11,704 bases of DNA from Fimbriimonadaceae bacterium (GCA_025451715.1 JANWJY010000033.1:1-11704), one strand, 5' to 3'; positions 1 to 6,550 are shown, counted from the stretch's first letter. Notes: generated from the letters alone by a model not told the origin. Made by a program: numbers and translations.

Positions 1-543
1 GTCGACGATTGGTTCGCGATTTACCGCACGGCGCTCTCTGACTTGACTAAGACGCGTGGCAGGTGGGAGTACAAGACCGGAGCGGACGGCAAGAGGGAGC
101 GCGTGTGGGTCGAGCCAGAGTTCGGCATGGGGCGCATCCCGCAGCTCCATGGCCACGCGACATCGACGAGCACAGACCACATCGGCGACAGGGAGAAACT
201 CAAGGCTCTGCTCGAAGACGGGCCGTACTATAACCACGTCTGGGGCTTCGGCGCAAGCACCGAAGTCATGACTGCTGAGAACATGAGGGCGCACCTTCAA
301 GAGTACAGCTGGCCGGTCGACGAACCAAGGCTCGAACGGGAGGAAATCCCCATAATCCAAGAGTTCGCGAAGAAGTCGCTCGCGGCGCTGAAAAAGGGCG
401 AGATTCCGCGAATGAAGATCCGTGAGTGGGACGTGCAGGCGAGGCTGATGCACTTGACCGACAAGGCGTGCCTCAACTGCCACGTGGACAACGAGTTCAA
501 CGACCCGGTCGCCGTGTTCGTGTTCGCAACGAAGCCGAAGTAG
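1..543 (+). CDS. Partial protein with C-terminal CXXCH haem-c motif (5' end outside window)
   Basis: The reading frame is open from base 1 to the TAG at 541-543, so the true start lies to the left. A TTG at 43 is the first possible start inside the window, but in-frame coding continues upstream of it. The visible 180 residues are hydrophilic, with a charged, probably helical stretch before the C-terminus. Near the end, codons 157-161 read C-L-N-C-H, the attachment motif for c-type haem, preceded by an H-L-T-D-K-A segment. Only about 20 residues follow, so any haem would sit at the extreme C-terminus. If haem is bound, the protein should be exported, but the signal peptide would be outside the window. 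I do not recognise the family. It could be a single-haem or redox-sensor-like periplasmic protein, or the motif could bind a metal or be fortuitous. It converges on the next gene with directly abutting stop codons. Confidence 0.8.
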   Translation, partial: VDDWFAIYRTALSDLTKTRGRWEYKTGADGKRERVWVEPEFGMGRIPQLHGHATSTSTDHIGDREKLKALLEDGPYYNHVWGFGASTEVMTAENMRAHLQEYSWPVDEPRLEREEIPIIQEFAKKSLAALKKGEIPRMKIREWDVQARLMHLTDKACLNCHVDNEFNDPVAVFVFATKPK

Positions 544-1554
544 CTAGCCGTTCGCAGGGTCGACGTACTTCACCCGCACCGGCTTGCCGCGTTCGAGCTC
601 GATAAGCACGTCGTCGTCGCAGACTTGCCTTGCCGTGCCGGTCGTGTGGCCGTGTTGCCACTCTTTCGCAGGGTCCTCCTTCTTGTCGTTCCAGTCGGTA
701 CGAAAGATGTTCGCCAGAGCGACTCCCTCGCCCAGGAAACGGTCCGCCGTCACTTTGTACGGATGGTTGTGACCCTGTCCGGACGAGAACACGACGAACG
801 TTGGCTTGACGCCCTCGATGAAGTCCACAAAGCTCGCGTTGTTCGCGCCGTGGTGGCCCGCAACGAGCACGTCCGTCTTGACGAGGTACGACGGGCGCTT
901 CGTGAGGATGTCCCCTTCGCCCCACTTCGGCGTGTCTGTCGCCTCTGCGTCCGTCCCGCCGTAGCAGTCACCCATGAACATGACCGAACGGCCCCAGTAC
1001 GCCAGTCGCGCAACGATGCTCGCCGCGTTGTTGTACGCGCTGGAATTGCTCGTCCCGATCCCGTAAGCTGCTGGCGGCACGTTGTAACCGGTCATGATCC
1101 TGAACGAGGCGTCTCCGATCAGCAGCCGTTTTCCATGAATCGCGCCGTCGGTGCCGATCGGGAGCGGCAGCCTCACCTTGTCTTCAATCAGTTTGTGGAC
1201 TCGTTTCCACGTCGCCGATGTCAGCGCGTCCTTGCGGTCGGGATAGAACGCAACGTCGATCTCGTACTTCCCCATCACCTTTTCTAAGAGCGCAGTGTGG
1301 TCCCAGTCGACGTGGCTCACGACGAGCAGTTCAATGTCCTCCTCGTCGCCCATGACATCCTGAAACCTCGCCCAGACCTTGTCGACGTCGGCACTACCGA
1401 GGTTCAGTTCGTAGCCCGCATCGAACACCGCCTGCACGTGCCCGTCCCCGTACGGAATCTGGGCGACGATGCAGTTCGCGTTACCTGCGTCTATGACCGT
1501 GATCTCGATCGTCTCGGCGGCAAGCGCCGCGCAAAGGGCCAGGGAACCAAGCAT
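544..1554 (-). CDS. Secreted MBL-fold metallo-hydrolase, ComEC/Rec2 C-terminal-domain type
   Basis: This 336-residue protein has the motif set of the metallo-beta-lactamase fold as seen in the ComEC C-terminal domain. These are S-H-V-D-W-D-H-T at residues 80-87 (the HxDxDH variant of HxHxDH), M-G-D-C at 194-197, G-H-H-G at 233-236, and a late strand with S-S-G-Q-G-H-N-H-P-Y at 257-266. The first 13 or so residues are hydrophobic and end in A-L-A-A-E, which looks like a short signal peptide, although basic residues are missing at the N-terminus. An in-frame TAA lies three codons upstream, so the ATG at 1552-1554 is fixed; a GGAG sits 9 nt before it. The family members cleave phosphoester or related bonds with one or two metal ions. 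The substrate is unknown. No ComEC channel domain and no competence genes are nearby. It is divergent from mccB. Confidence 0.88.
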   Translation of the reverse strand: MLGSLALCAALAAETIEITVIDAGNANCIVAQIPYGDGHVQAVFDAGYELNLGSADVDKVWARFQDVMGDEEDIELLVVSHVDWDHTALLEKVMGKYEIDVAFYPDRKDALTSATWKRVHKLIEDKVRLPLPIGTDGAIHGKRLLIGDASFRIMTGYNVPPAAYGIGTSNSSAYNNAASIVARLAYWGRSVMFMGDCYGGTDAEATDTPKWGEGDILTKRPSYLVKTDVLVAGHHGANNASFVDFIEGVKPTFVVFSSGQGHNHPYKVTADRFLGEGVALANIFRTDWNDKKEDPAKEWQHGHTTGTARQVCDDDVLIELERGKPVRVKYVDPANG

Positions 1555-1563
1555 CTTTGTTTA

Positions 1564-1567
1564 CTCC
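1564..1567 (-). promoter_or_regulatory. Possible Shine-Dalgarno of the MBL-fold gene
   Basis: Minus-strand GGAG lies 9 nt before the ATG at 1554. The spacing is on the long side but usable. This gene lacks a TANNNT hexamer at 6-8 nt, unlike several others in the window. Confidence 0.45.
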
Positions 1568-1680
1568 GTCGCTAGATTGGCACGGCACGCGCGCGCCTAT
1601 GCCTGAACGGTGCGGATTTAATGTCCATTTCATCCAGCCGTTCATCCTCCTTCGGCCTTCATCCCTGGCCCCTCCCCCGG

Positions 1681-1686
1681 TATCAT
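1681..1686 (+). promoter_or_regulatory. Candidate -10 box of mccB, very short leader
   Basis: TATCAT ends 11 nt before the mccB ATG at 1698. There is no Shine-Dalgarno between it and the start. If it is a -10 element, transcription would begin only about 4-5 nt before the ATG. No convincing -35 is seen. Confidence 0.4.
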
Positions 1687-1697
1687 CCTCCGCGTAC

Positions 1698-3311
1698 ATG
1701 GAGCCGATCCAGAGCCACGTCAACCTGAACGACCCCGAGCACAAGGCCAACCGCGCGGCGATGGACCAGATCCTCGCCACGTACCGCGCGGACCTGCAGG
1801 AGATCCTCAAGGCGGGGGGCGAGAAGAACGTCGCCAAGCACAAGGAGCGCGGGAAACTGCTCGCCCGCGAGAGGATCGACGCGCTGGTCGACGACGGATC
1901 GCCGTTCCTGGAGTTCTCTACTTTTGCGGCGTACGAGATGTACGACGGAGGCGCGCCGTGTGCGGGCGTCGTAACGGGGATCGGGCGGGTGCACGGTCGC
2001 GAGTGCGTCGTGATCGCGAACGACGCGACGGTCAAGGGTGGCACTTACTTCCCTATCACGGTGAAAAAGCACCTTCGCGCGCAGGAGATCGCGCTCGAGA
2101 ACAACCTGCCCTGCATCTATCTTGTCGATAGCGGCGGTGCGTTCTTGCCTTTGCAGGCCGAGGTGTTCCCCGACCGCGACCACTTCGGGCGGATCTTCTA
2201 CAACCAGGCGGTGATGTCGTCGCGCGGGATCCCGCAGATCGCGGCGGTCATGGGCTCCTGTACTGCCGGCGGCGCGTACGTGCCCGCGATGAGCGACGAG
2301 ACCGTGATCGTGCGCGGGCAAGGCACGATCTTCCTCGGTGGGCCCCCTTTGGTGAAGGCTGCGACGGGCGAGGAAGTGACCGTTGAAGATTTGGGTGGGG
2401 CGGACGTGCACACGCGGTTGTCCGGAGTGGCCGACCACTTGGCCGAGGACGACGCGCACGCGTTGGAGATCGTCCGGAACATCGTAGAGAACCTGGGCGC
2501 CCCCTCCCTAACCCTCCCCCAAGGGGAAGGGGATCCGGAAGACCCCGCATACCCTGCCGAGGACCTCTACTCGCTTGTCCCGAGCGACAACAAGACGCCG
2601 ATGCAGATGCGCGAGGTGCTCGCGCGGCTGGTCGACGGTTCGCGTTTCCACGAGTTCAAGGCGCGCGACGGCACGACGCTGATCTGTGGGTTTGCGCGCA
2701 TTTTCGGGCACCAGGTGGGAGTGCTGGCGTACGACGGGAGTCGTTTTAGCGAGAGTGCGGTGAAGGGTGCGCACTTCATCGAGCTGTGCTGCCAGCGGCG
2801 GATTCCTTTGGTGTTCTTGCAGAACATCACCGGATTCATGGTCGGTCGGAAGTACGAGAACGAGGGGATCGCGAAGAACGGCGCGAAGCTCGTGACCGCG
2901 GTCTCGACGGCTCAGGTTCCGAAGTTCACAGTGATCGTCGGGGGATCTTATGGGGCCGGCAACTACGGTATGTGCGGCCGCGCGTTTCAGCCCCGCCAGC
3001 TTTGGATGTGGCCCAACGCGCGGATTTCGGTGATGGGCGGCGAGCAGGCGGCAGGGGTCTTGCTGACGGTGAAGATGGACCAGACCGCTGCAGCGAAGGG
3101 CAAGGCGATGAGCGAATCGGAGCAGGCCGCGTTCAAGCAGCCGATCCTCGACACCTACGCGCACGAGAGCGCGGCGACGTTCTCCTCTGCTCGCTTGTGG
3201 GATGACGGCATCATCGACCCCGTCGACACGCGGCGGGTGTTGGCCCTCGGGATCGAATCCGCCCGCAATGCGCCGATTCCTGAGGCCGGGTTCAGTCTGT
3301 ATAGGATGTAG
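1698..3311 (+). CDS. mccB: Methylcrotonyl-CoA carboxylase beta (carboxyltransferase) subunit
   Basis: The 537-residue product matches the usual length (about 535) and order of MCC beta subunits. These transfer the carboxyl group from carboxybiotin to 3-methylcrotonyl-CoA in leucine breakdown. Visible family signatures include R-G-K-L-L-A-R-E-R-I near residue 50, V-D-S-G-G-A-F-L-P-L-Q-A-E-V-F-P-D-R-D-H-F-G-R, G-G-A-Y-V-P-A-M-S-D (acyl-CoA side oxyanion region), L-Q-N-I-T-G-F-M-V-G, G-A-G-N-Y-G-M-C-G-R-A (carboxybiotin side) and the closing W-D-D-G-I-I-D-P. L-P-L-Q-A-E-V-F-P-D-R favours MCC over propionyl-CoA carboxylase; geranyl-CoA carboxylase (AtuC) is the closest alternative. I chose the ATG at 1698 because family homology starts there; the frame is open back to 1557, but that stretch is not family-like. 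The biotin-bearing alpha subunit is not in the window. Residues 268-279 appear to be encoded by a palindromic repeat. Confidence 0.95.
   Translation: MEPIQSHVNLNDPEHKANRAAMDQILATYRADLQEILKAGGEKNVAKHKERGKLLARERIDALVDDGSPFLEFSTFAAYEMYDGGAPCAGVVTGIGRVHGRECVVIANDATVKGGTYFPITVKKHLRAQEIALENNLPCIYLVDSGGAFLPLQAEVFPDRDHFGRIFYNQAVMSSRGIPQIAAVMGSCTAGGAYVPAMSDETVIVRGQGTIFLGGPPLVKAATGEEVTVEDLGGADVHTRLSGVADHLAEDDAHALEIVRNIVENLGAPSLTLPQGEGDPEDPAYPAEDLYSLVPSDNKTPMQMREVLARLVDGSRFHEFKARDGTTLICGFARIFGHQVGVLAYDGSRFSESAVKGAHFIELCCQRRIPLVFLQNITGFMVGRKYENEGIAKNGAKLVTAVSTAQVPKFTVIVGGSYGAGNYGMCGRAFQPRQLWMWPNARISVMGGEQAAGVLLTVKMDQTAAAKGKAMSESEQAAFKQPILDTYAHESAATFSSARLWDDGIIDPVDTRRVLALGIESARNAPIPEAGFSLYRM
2502..2533 (+). 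repeat. GC-rich palindromic repeat read in frame within mccB
   Basis: A C-rich arm at 2512-2520 faces a G-rich arm at 2523-2531, complementary over 9 bp with one mismatch. It is preceded by CCCTCCCTAA. This resembles the widespread dispersed palindromic elements of the form CCCTCnCCCTAACCCT...GGGAGAGGG. It is translated as P-S-L-T-L-P-Q-G-E-G (residues 269-278) in the linker between the two halves of the carboxyltransferase. A related element lies at 10378-10422. Confidence 0.6.
3302..3307 (+). promoter_or_regulatory. Candidate -10 box for the 3315 gene, inside the end of mccB
   Basis: TAGGAT overlaps the last codons of mccB and ends 7 nt before the ATG at 3315, the spacing expected for a leaderless start. 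The same bases contain AGGA, a possible weak ribosome binding site, so simple translational coupling to mccB is an equally good reading. Confidence 0.3.
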
Positions 3312-3314
3312 ATT

Positions 3315-3839
3315 ATGGAGCCAAAACTGCCCTGCATGGATGGCCTTGGGCTCTACTCAACACTCCATGACGCTTACCTTTCACTTGATAGGACGACAGG
3401 TGAACTCGTCCTCACCTTCAAGTCGCTACACCTCGAGTCGTTTCACGGATTGTCTCACGGCACAATACAGATCGTCGTCCAAGAACCGAGCCTTCACGTT
3501 GAGCTGTGGCAAAACGAACACATTCTCCTAGGAGAAGAGCATGTCAAACAGGAGAAGGAACCGAACTGGGTCCTCGCCGGGGATGTTGGCGACTGGACAG
3601 AACTTGGAGACGTCTCAATCGTAGCGTTCTGCCCCGAAGGTGTTCTTGCTGTGGGACTCATGGAACTCGATCGGGCCGAGTGCCAGACTGGACGCTATCT
3701 GCAAGTCATCGTGCGCGGAACGAGGTTTCAGTTTCTGGCTAACGGTAGCGAACTTGCGATCCCCGAGTTCCAGAAACTGGGTGACGAGTATTGGAAGTCA
3801 CTTGAAAGCCGGCGAGTCGATCGGTTCAGACTTCCCTAG
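3315..3839 (+). CDS. Hypothetical soluble protein downstream of mccB
   Basis: This is a 174-residue protein I do not recognise. It has no signal peptide or membrane segment. The sequence alternates short hydrophobic stretches with polar residues (for example around L-V-L-T-F-K, I-Q-I-V-V-Q, L-Q-V-I-V-R-G), which suggests a mainly beta-strand protein. Acidic and aromatic residues are frequent and the C-terminus is basic (R-R-V-D-R-F-R). The ATG lies 3 nt after the mccB stop, so co-transcription or translational coupling is likely. Its base composition looks lower in GC than mccB. It converges on the next gene with 45 bp between the stops. No role in leucine breakdown can be inferred from the sequence. 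Confidence 0.72.
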   Translation: MEPKLPCMDGLGLYSTLHDAYLSLDRTTGELVLTFKSLHLESFHGLSHGTIQIVVQEPSLHVELWQNEHILLGEEHVKQEKEPNWVLAGDVGDWTELGDVSIVAFCPEGVLAVGLMELDRAECQTGRYLQVIVRGTRFQFLANGSELAIPEFQKLGDEYWKSLESRRVDRFRLP

Positions 3840-3884
3840 CGCTCAACTCAACCGGTGCGGGCGGTGAGGGGATCCAAAGCCCCG

Positions 3885-4178
3885 CTATTCTCGACTCCAC
3901 TTTCCCTTGGTCAACTGGCAGTACACAACTACGACGACGAGCGAGGCGACTAATGCCAGCGCAGTAGCAAAGACTTCATCAATGACTTGCTGGCTGCGTG
4001 GCCTGTCTGTATAGACCGGCAGCAGCAGCAGGACCAGGAAGTCGCTCACAAGGCCAACGGACAGCGCCTTAGGAAAGAGCTTCGGCCACCTCTCCGCCAC
4101 AGTTGCAACGCAGATCCATCTGACAACAATGAACTGGATCAACACCGCGGCGCAAATGTTCCACAGGATCGTATCCAT
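3885..4178 (-). CDS. Small hypothetical membrane protein, about three helices
   Basis: The 97-residue product has hydrophobic segments at about residues 5-25, 38-55 and 68-88. They are separated by short basic or polar loops (V-A-E-R-W-P-K and T-D-R-P-R-S-Q-Q), and the tail is basic (K-G-K-W-S-R-E). This looks like a small inner-membrane protein. An in-frame TGA sits two codons upstream of the ATG at 4178, so the start is fixed. A GAGG lies too close to the ATG for a normal Shine-Dalgarno, and a TACAAT lies 11 nt upstream. I do not recognise the family. It is separated by 105 bp from the next membrane-protein gene upstream on the same strand. Confidence 0.65.
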   Translation of the reverse strand: MDTILWNICAAVLIQFIVVRWICVATVAERWPKLFPKALSVGLVSDFLVLLLLPVYTDRPRSQQVIDEVFATALALVASLVVVVVYCQLTKGKWSRE

Positions 4179-4189
4179 GCCTCATGGAC

Positions 4190-4195
4190 ATTGTA
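4190..4195 (-). promoter_or_regulatory. Candidate -10 box of the 4178 membrane-protein gene
   Basis: Minus-strand TACAAT ends 11 nt before the ATG at 4178. The spacing is the same as for mccB, implying a leader of only a few nucleotides. No clear -35 is seen. Confidence 0.4.
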
Positions 4196-4220
4196 ACCGG
4201 TCGGGTGGCCGGGGAGACCA

Positions 4221-4236
4221 ACCGGGTCACCCCGGT
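4221..4236. other. Small GC-rich hairpin between two membrane-protein genes
   Basis: ACCGGG and CCCGGT form a perfect 6-bp stem around TCAC. Further partial pairings exist with GGTGGCCGG at 4205-4213. No T-run follows on either strand, so it is at best a weak or factor-dependent terminator for the 4284-4655 gene. Confidence 0.3.
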
Positions 4237-4283
4237 GCGTTGCAATGAGGCATCACGGCACTAAGATGCTCGTGAGATCGCTG

Positions 4284-4655
4284 TCACTTCTTTCCAAACG
4301 CTGCGACGATGGCGGCAGCGAGGAGGAACAGCACTCCGAGGGAGCCGAGCGCCATACCGCCGAACGTGCCGGCCAGGGTCACTGCGTCCTGGCCGCTACC
4401 ATTGTCGACCCAGTTTGGTATCACAAAGCAGACGAGCGCGCCCTCGACGAAGAGCGCAAGGGCGACCAACAGGAACGCGCGCACGATCCTGGTGTGCAAT
4501 AAGGACATCACGATGCCCAATGCGCCACCGACTCCCATCAGGATCGAAACCATGACAGGGTCGAACGGCGCATTGATCGCTCGAAAAACAAGGCACGCGG
4601 AGACAAAGAGGCAGAGCAGCCCGACGAGGTACGTGCCGAAGTGCTTTCGGTCCAC
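4284..4655 (-). CDS. Hypothetical four-helix membrane protein
   Basis: The 123-residue product has four hydrophobic segments, about residues 8-27, 34-54, 60-82 and 92-120. Its loops are short and its C-terminus is F-G-K-K. The start is a GTG at 4653-4655. A TAGAAT lies exactly 6 nt upstream and no Shine-Dalgarno is present, which supports this GTG as a leaderless start. An ATG a few bases further upstream is in another frame. The family is not recognised. The stop codon of the next upstream gene lies 38 bp away on the same strand. Confidence 0.65.
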   Translation of the reverse strand: MDRKHFGTYLVGLLCLFVSACLVFRAINAPFDPVMVSILMGVGGALGIVMSLLHTRIVRAFLLVALALFVEGALVCFVIPNWVDNGSGQDAVTLAGTFGGMALGSLGVLFLLAAAIVAAFGKK

Positions 4656-4661
4656 GGAGAC

Positions 4662-4667
4662 ATTCTA
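4662..4667 (-). promoter_or_regulatory. Leaderless-type -10 box of the 4655 gene
   Basis: Minus-strand TAGAAT is separated by exactly 6 nt from the GTG start. It is close to the -10 consensus and no ribosome binding site is present. Confidence 0.55.
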
Positions 4668-4693
4668 TCTCGCGCGGTCGGTGACTGCCCTGT

Positions 4694-5347
4694 TTACTTC
4701 ACGCGCACGATTTCGTTCGTGATCGTCTCCGGGCCGTGGCCGAAGTCGACGTTGCTCAGTACGGCCTTGCGCTTGAGCAGCGAGAGGTCCTTCACCGACA
4801 GCCAGATCTCGCCCTTGGTCCACGGGTCTGCCTCGTTCTTGGTCTTCCGGTACTCGAACACAAACTTGTGCCCTTCCCAATCGCCGACCTTCTCGACACC
4901 GAAGTACTTCGCCTTCAAGCCTTCGATCTCATAGGATTCGCCGACTTCCAGGGGCTTGCCTGGCAAGACAAAGCCGGTGTAGAGCCCAAACCGGAAGTCC
5001 TCATCGTCCGGGGTGGGATAGAACTTGCCGTCGAGCCCGTGCTCCTCGGTGCTATCGGGAACCTGGACCTGGATGCCAGAAGCCTCCTGTCCACCGATCG
5101 TTGCGATCGGCTCGCCGTTTTCGAACTTGAGCAACACGCGTTTGTCGTCGACCTTTTCTACCGTGACCTTGGAGGTCCACGCGATCACGAGGTCTTGAGG
5201 CCCGCCGCCGAAGTCGGCCTTGTGCGAGTTAGAAGTCTTGTAGTTCGCGGTCGCGCCCTTGGTGGGCTTCCAGTCGAACGAGACCTTGTCCCCGGCCAGG
5301 AAGAGCGAGACGACGGCGAACGTGAGCGAGAGAGCGGTCTTGGTCAT
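4694..5347 (-). CDS. Secreted protein of unknown function, possibly DUF6263-like
   Basis: The 217-residue product starts M-T-K-T-A-L-S-L-T-F-A-V-V-S-L-F-L-A-G, a signal peptide. The mature part is a beta-rich, charged domain opening with V-S-F-D-W-K-P-T-K-G-A. The layout (an F-x-W-K-x-G-like opening, a central P-G-K-P-L-E-V-G-E-S-Y segment, a final amphipathic strand pair) recalls DUF6263-type secreted proteins. This is a resemblance by eye, not a database match. I chose the ATG at 5345-5347 over a GTG at 5356 because AGGTG stands 6 nt before the ATG and overlaps the GTG. The 8189-8980 gene has a comparable layout and may be a distant relative. Function unknown, probably periplasmic or outer-surface. 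Confidence 0.78.
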   Translation of the reverse strand: MTKTALSLTFAVVSLFLAGDKVSFDWKPTKGATANYKTSNSHKADFGGGPQDLVIAWTSKVTVEKVDDKRVLLKFENGEPIATIGGQEASGIQVQVPDSTEEHGLDGKFYPTPDDEDFRFGLYTGFVLPGKPLEVGESYEIEGLKAKYFGVEKVGDWEGHKFVFEYRKTKNEADPWTKGEIWLSVKDLSLLKRKAVLSNVDFGHGPETITNEIVRVK

Positions 5348-5353
5348 TTGAAG

Positions 5354-5358
5354 CACCT
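5354..5358 (-). promoter_or_regulatory. Shine-Dalgarno deciding the start of the 4694-5347 gene
   Basis: Minus-strand AGGTG, 6 nt before the ATG at 5347. It makes the ATG a better start than the in-frame GTG at 5356, which lies within this motif. Confidence 0.55.
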
Positions 5359-5441
5359 GAATCCGGGATTAGATACTTGGATTCGCCTGCGCCAGTTTCC
5401 GCAATCTCCGGACCAGGGACCGACGGGCGGGCTCTCAGCTC

Positions 5442-5960
5442 TCAGGGAAACCGGTAGTGCCCGACGATCTTCCACTTGTCCAGCACGTCCTCGGACATCG
5501 TCAGCCCGATGTTGTGGATCACCTTCGGCAGCCCAGACGAACCGCGGCGACCGGTCACGATCCCGGTGTGGTCCTGCCCACTGTCGAGGATCCAATAAAC
5601 GACGTCGCCGGGCTTCCACTTCGATGCGTCGCGCGTCGAGGTCGTCAAGGAACTGCCGTGGCGGAGGAAGAACGCGGCCTGGTTCTTGACGCGCCTGTGG
5701 TCGATGTTGGTGTCCGTCGGGAGACCGACCGACTTGCGGTTCTCGTGCACCAGCACCTGTAGGTCGTACCCCGCACTGCGGAAAGCGCGGATTACGACGT
5801 CGCTGCACGCGCCGCGGCTGGACTCCACGTCGCCGTTTGGATACCCAATAGCACGGTAGTTGGAGTCGTACCGCGCGGGGTTGACGAGCTGCGCCCTGGC
5901 CCCCGCTACGATCTTCTCGCCCGTGCCCATCACCAGCCACGCCGTCAGAGCGACGACCAT
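5442..5960 (-). CDS. DUF1287 family exported protein
   Basis: The 172-residue product matches the DUF1287 family (YiiX/NlpC-like thiol hydrolase neighbourhood). It has R-Y-D-S-N-Y-R, Y-P-N-G-D-V, R-G-A-C-S-D-V-V-I-R-A with the likely catalytic Cys at residue 52, N-I-D-H-R-R-V with His 88, K-P-G-D-V-V-Y-W, D-H-T-G-I-V with His 131, and V-I-H-N-I-G followed by G-H-Y-R-F. A Cys/His pair of this kind suggests an amidase or peptidase acting outside the cytoplasm, but the substrate is unknown. An N-terminal hydrophobic segment (M-V-V-A-L-T-A-W-L-V-M-G) serves as a signal anchor. The frame extends to a GTG at 6008, but that extension runs through a strong hairpin and has no ribosome binding site, so I prefer the ATG at 5958-5960. 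The Shine-Dalgarno is weak in either case. Confidence 0.85.
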   Translation of the reverse strand: MVVALTAWLVMGTGEKIVAGARAQLVNPARYDSNYRAIGYPNGDVESSRGACSDVVIRAFRSAGYDLQVLVHENRKSVGLPTDTNIDHRRVKNQAAFFLRHGSSLTTSTRDASKWKPGDVVYWILDSGQDHTGIVTGRRGSSGLPKVIHNIGLTMSEDVLDKWKIVGHYRFP

Positions 5961-5990
5961 GCCTAGATAAACGATGGTCGGGCAGGAAAT

Positions 5991-6018
5991 GTGCCCCCAC
6001 GTTCGCACGCGGGGGCAC
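5991..6018 (-). terminator. Hairpin between the YggT-like and DUF1287 genes
   Basis: GTGCCCCCACG at 5991-6001 and CGCGGGGGCAC at 6008-6018 pair over 11 bp with one mismatch and a 6-nt loop. It begins about 12 nt after the YggT-like stop codon on the minus strand and is followed by ATTTCCT rather than a long T-run. It is probably a terminator or attenuating stem for the upstream gene. Confidence 0.5.
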
Positions 6019-6029
6019 GGGTGGGCGTG

Positions 6030-6545
6030 TCAGATCTCTGAACTGCGGTAGGCAGCGAGCCTTGCCAGGCTCCTGATGCCCCAATGGAGCAGCATGTACG
6101 CGCCGATCGCCACGAGGATCGGGAGCGCGAACGTGTAGCCGCCCTCGACCGTCGGGCTCGCGACGACGCCGCGGAACATCGCATAAAACGGGTCGGTCAG
6201 CGACCGGATCAGTTGCACGAAACCGGACTCGGAGTTCGCCGCCATCATTCCGAGCAGCAGCCTCGTGCCCAGCAGTGCGTAGACCACGTAGAAGAGGAAG
6301 TCGACGATCTGCACGAAGCGTGCGAGGTTCTTTCTTCGTTGCTCGATGTGAGCGGCGTCTCGCACTTCGGCTACGGCCTTGTCCTTGACCTCTTCGGCCA
6401 TGCCTTCGAGCCTGTCCACGTCCTGGTGTGCATCCCTTTCGGCGCGCTGAGCGATCTCGGCGTTGAGGTCGCTCTCGATCACCGCCTTCGTCGACCTGCG
6501 CTGTTCAACAAGTCGGTCTTCGTCTGAACTGATTCTGTTGGTCAT
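6030..6545 (-). CDS. YggT-like membrane protein with charged N-terminal extension
   Basis: In this 171-residue protein, residues 76-165 resemble YggT (PF02325). There is a first membrane helix (about 77-100), then F-V-Q-L-I-R-S-L-T-D-P-F-Y-A-M-F-R matching the family's ...L-T-D-P-...-P-F-R segment, and a second helix (about 138-160). Residues 1-75 are highly charged, rich in E, R, D, A and K, and look like a helical or coiled-coil cytoplasmic arm. Typical YggT proteins are about 80-190 residues and often carry two copies of the domain; here only one copy follows the extension. YggT proteins are linked in other bacteria to cell division or osmotic tolerance, but the role here is not deducible. 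GAGGAGG lies 5 nt before the ATG and fixes the start. Confidence 0.82.
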   Translation of the reverse strand: MTNRISSDEDRLVEQRRSTKAVIESDLNAEIAQRAERDAHQDVDRLEGMAEEVKDKAVAEVRDAAHIEQRRKNLARFVQIVDFLFYVVYALLGTRLLLGMMAANSESGFVQLIRSLTDPFYAMFRGVVASPTVEGGYTFALPILVAIGAYMLLHWGIRSLARLAAYRSSEI

Positions 6546-6550
6546 TGCAG

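Noticed and set aside
625..1287. 220-codon plus-strand ORF opposite the MBL-fold gene
   Set aside because: Arg/Val-rich shadow frame caused by GC-rich codons. The opposite strand has clear catalytic motifs.
1557..1697. In-frame N-terminal extension of mccB back to 1557
   Set aside because: The extra 47 residues are not like the family N-terminus, which starts at the ATG at 1698, and they run through the divergent promoter spacer.
5432..5445. Tandem CTCTCAG repeat at the DUF1287 stop codon
   Set aside because: Only two 7-bp units. Likely chance or simple slippage, with no wider array.
4736..5689. 317-codon plus-strand ORF across two minus-strand genes
   Set aside because: It spans the 3' part of the DUF1287 gene, the spacer and most of the 4694-5347 gene. 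It has no recognisable domain and its composition is that of a shadow frame.
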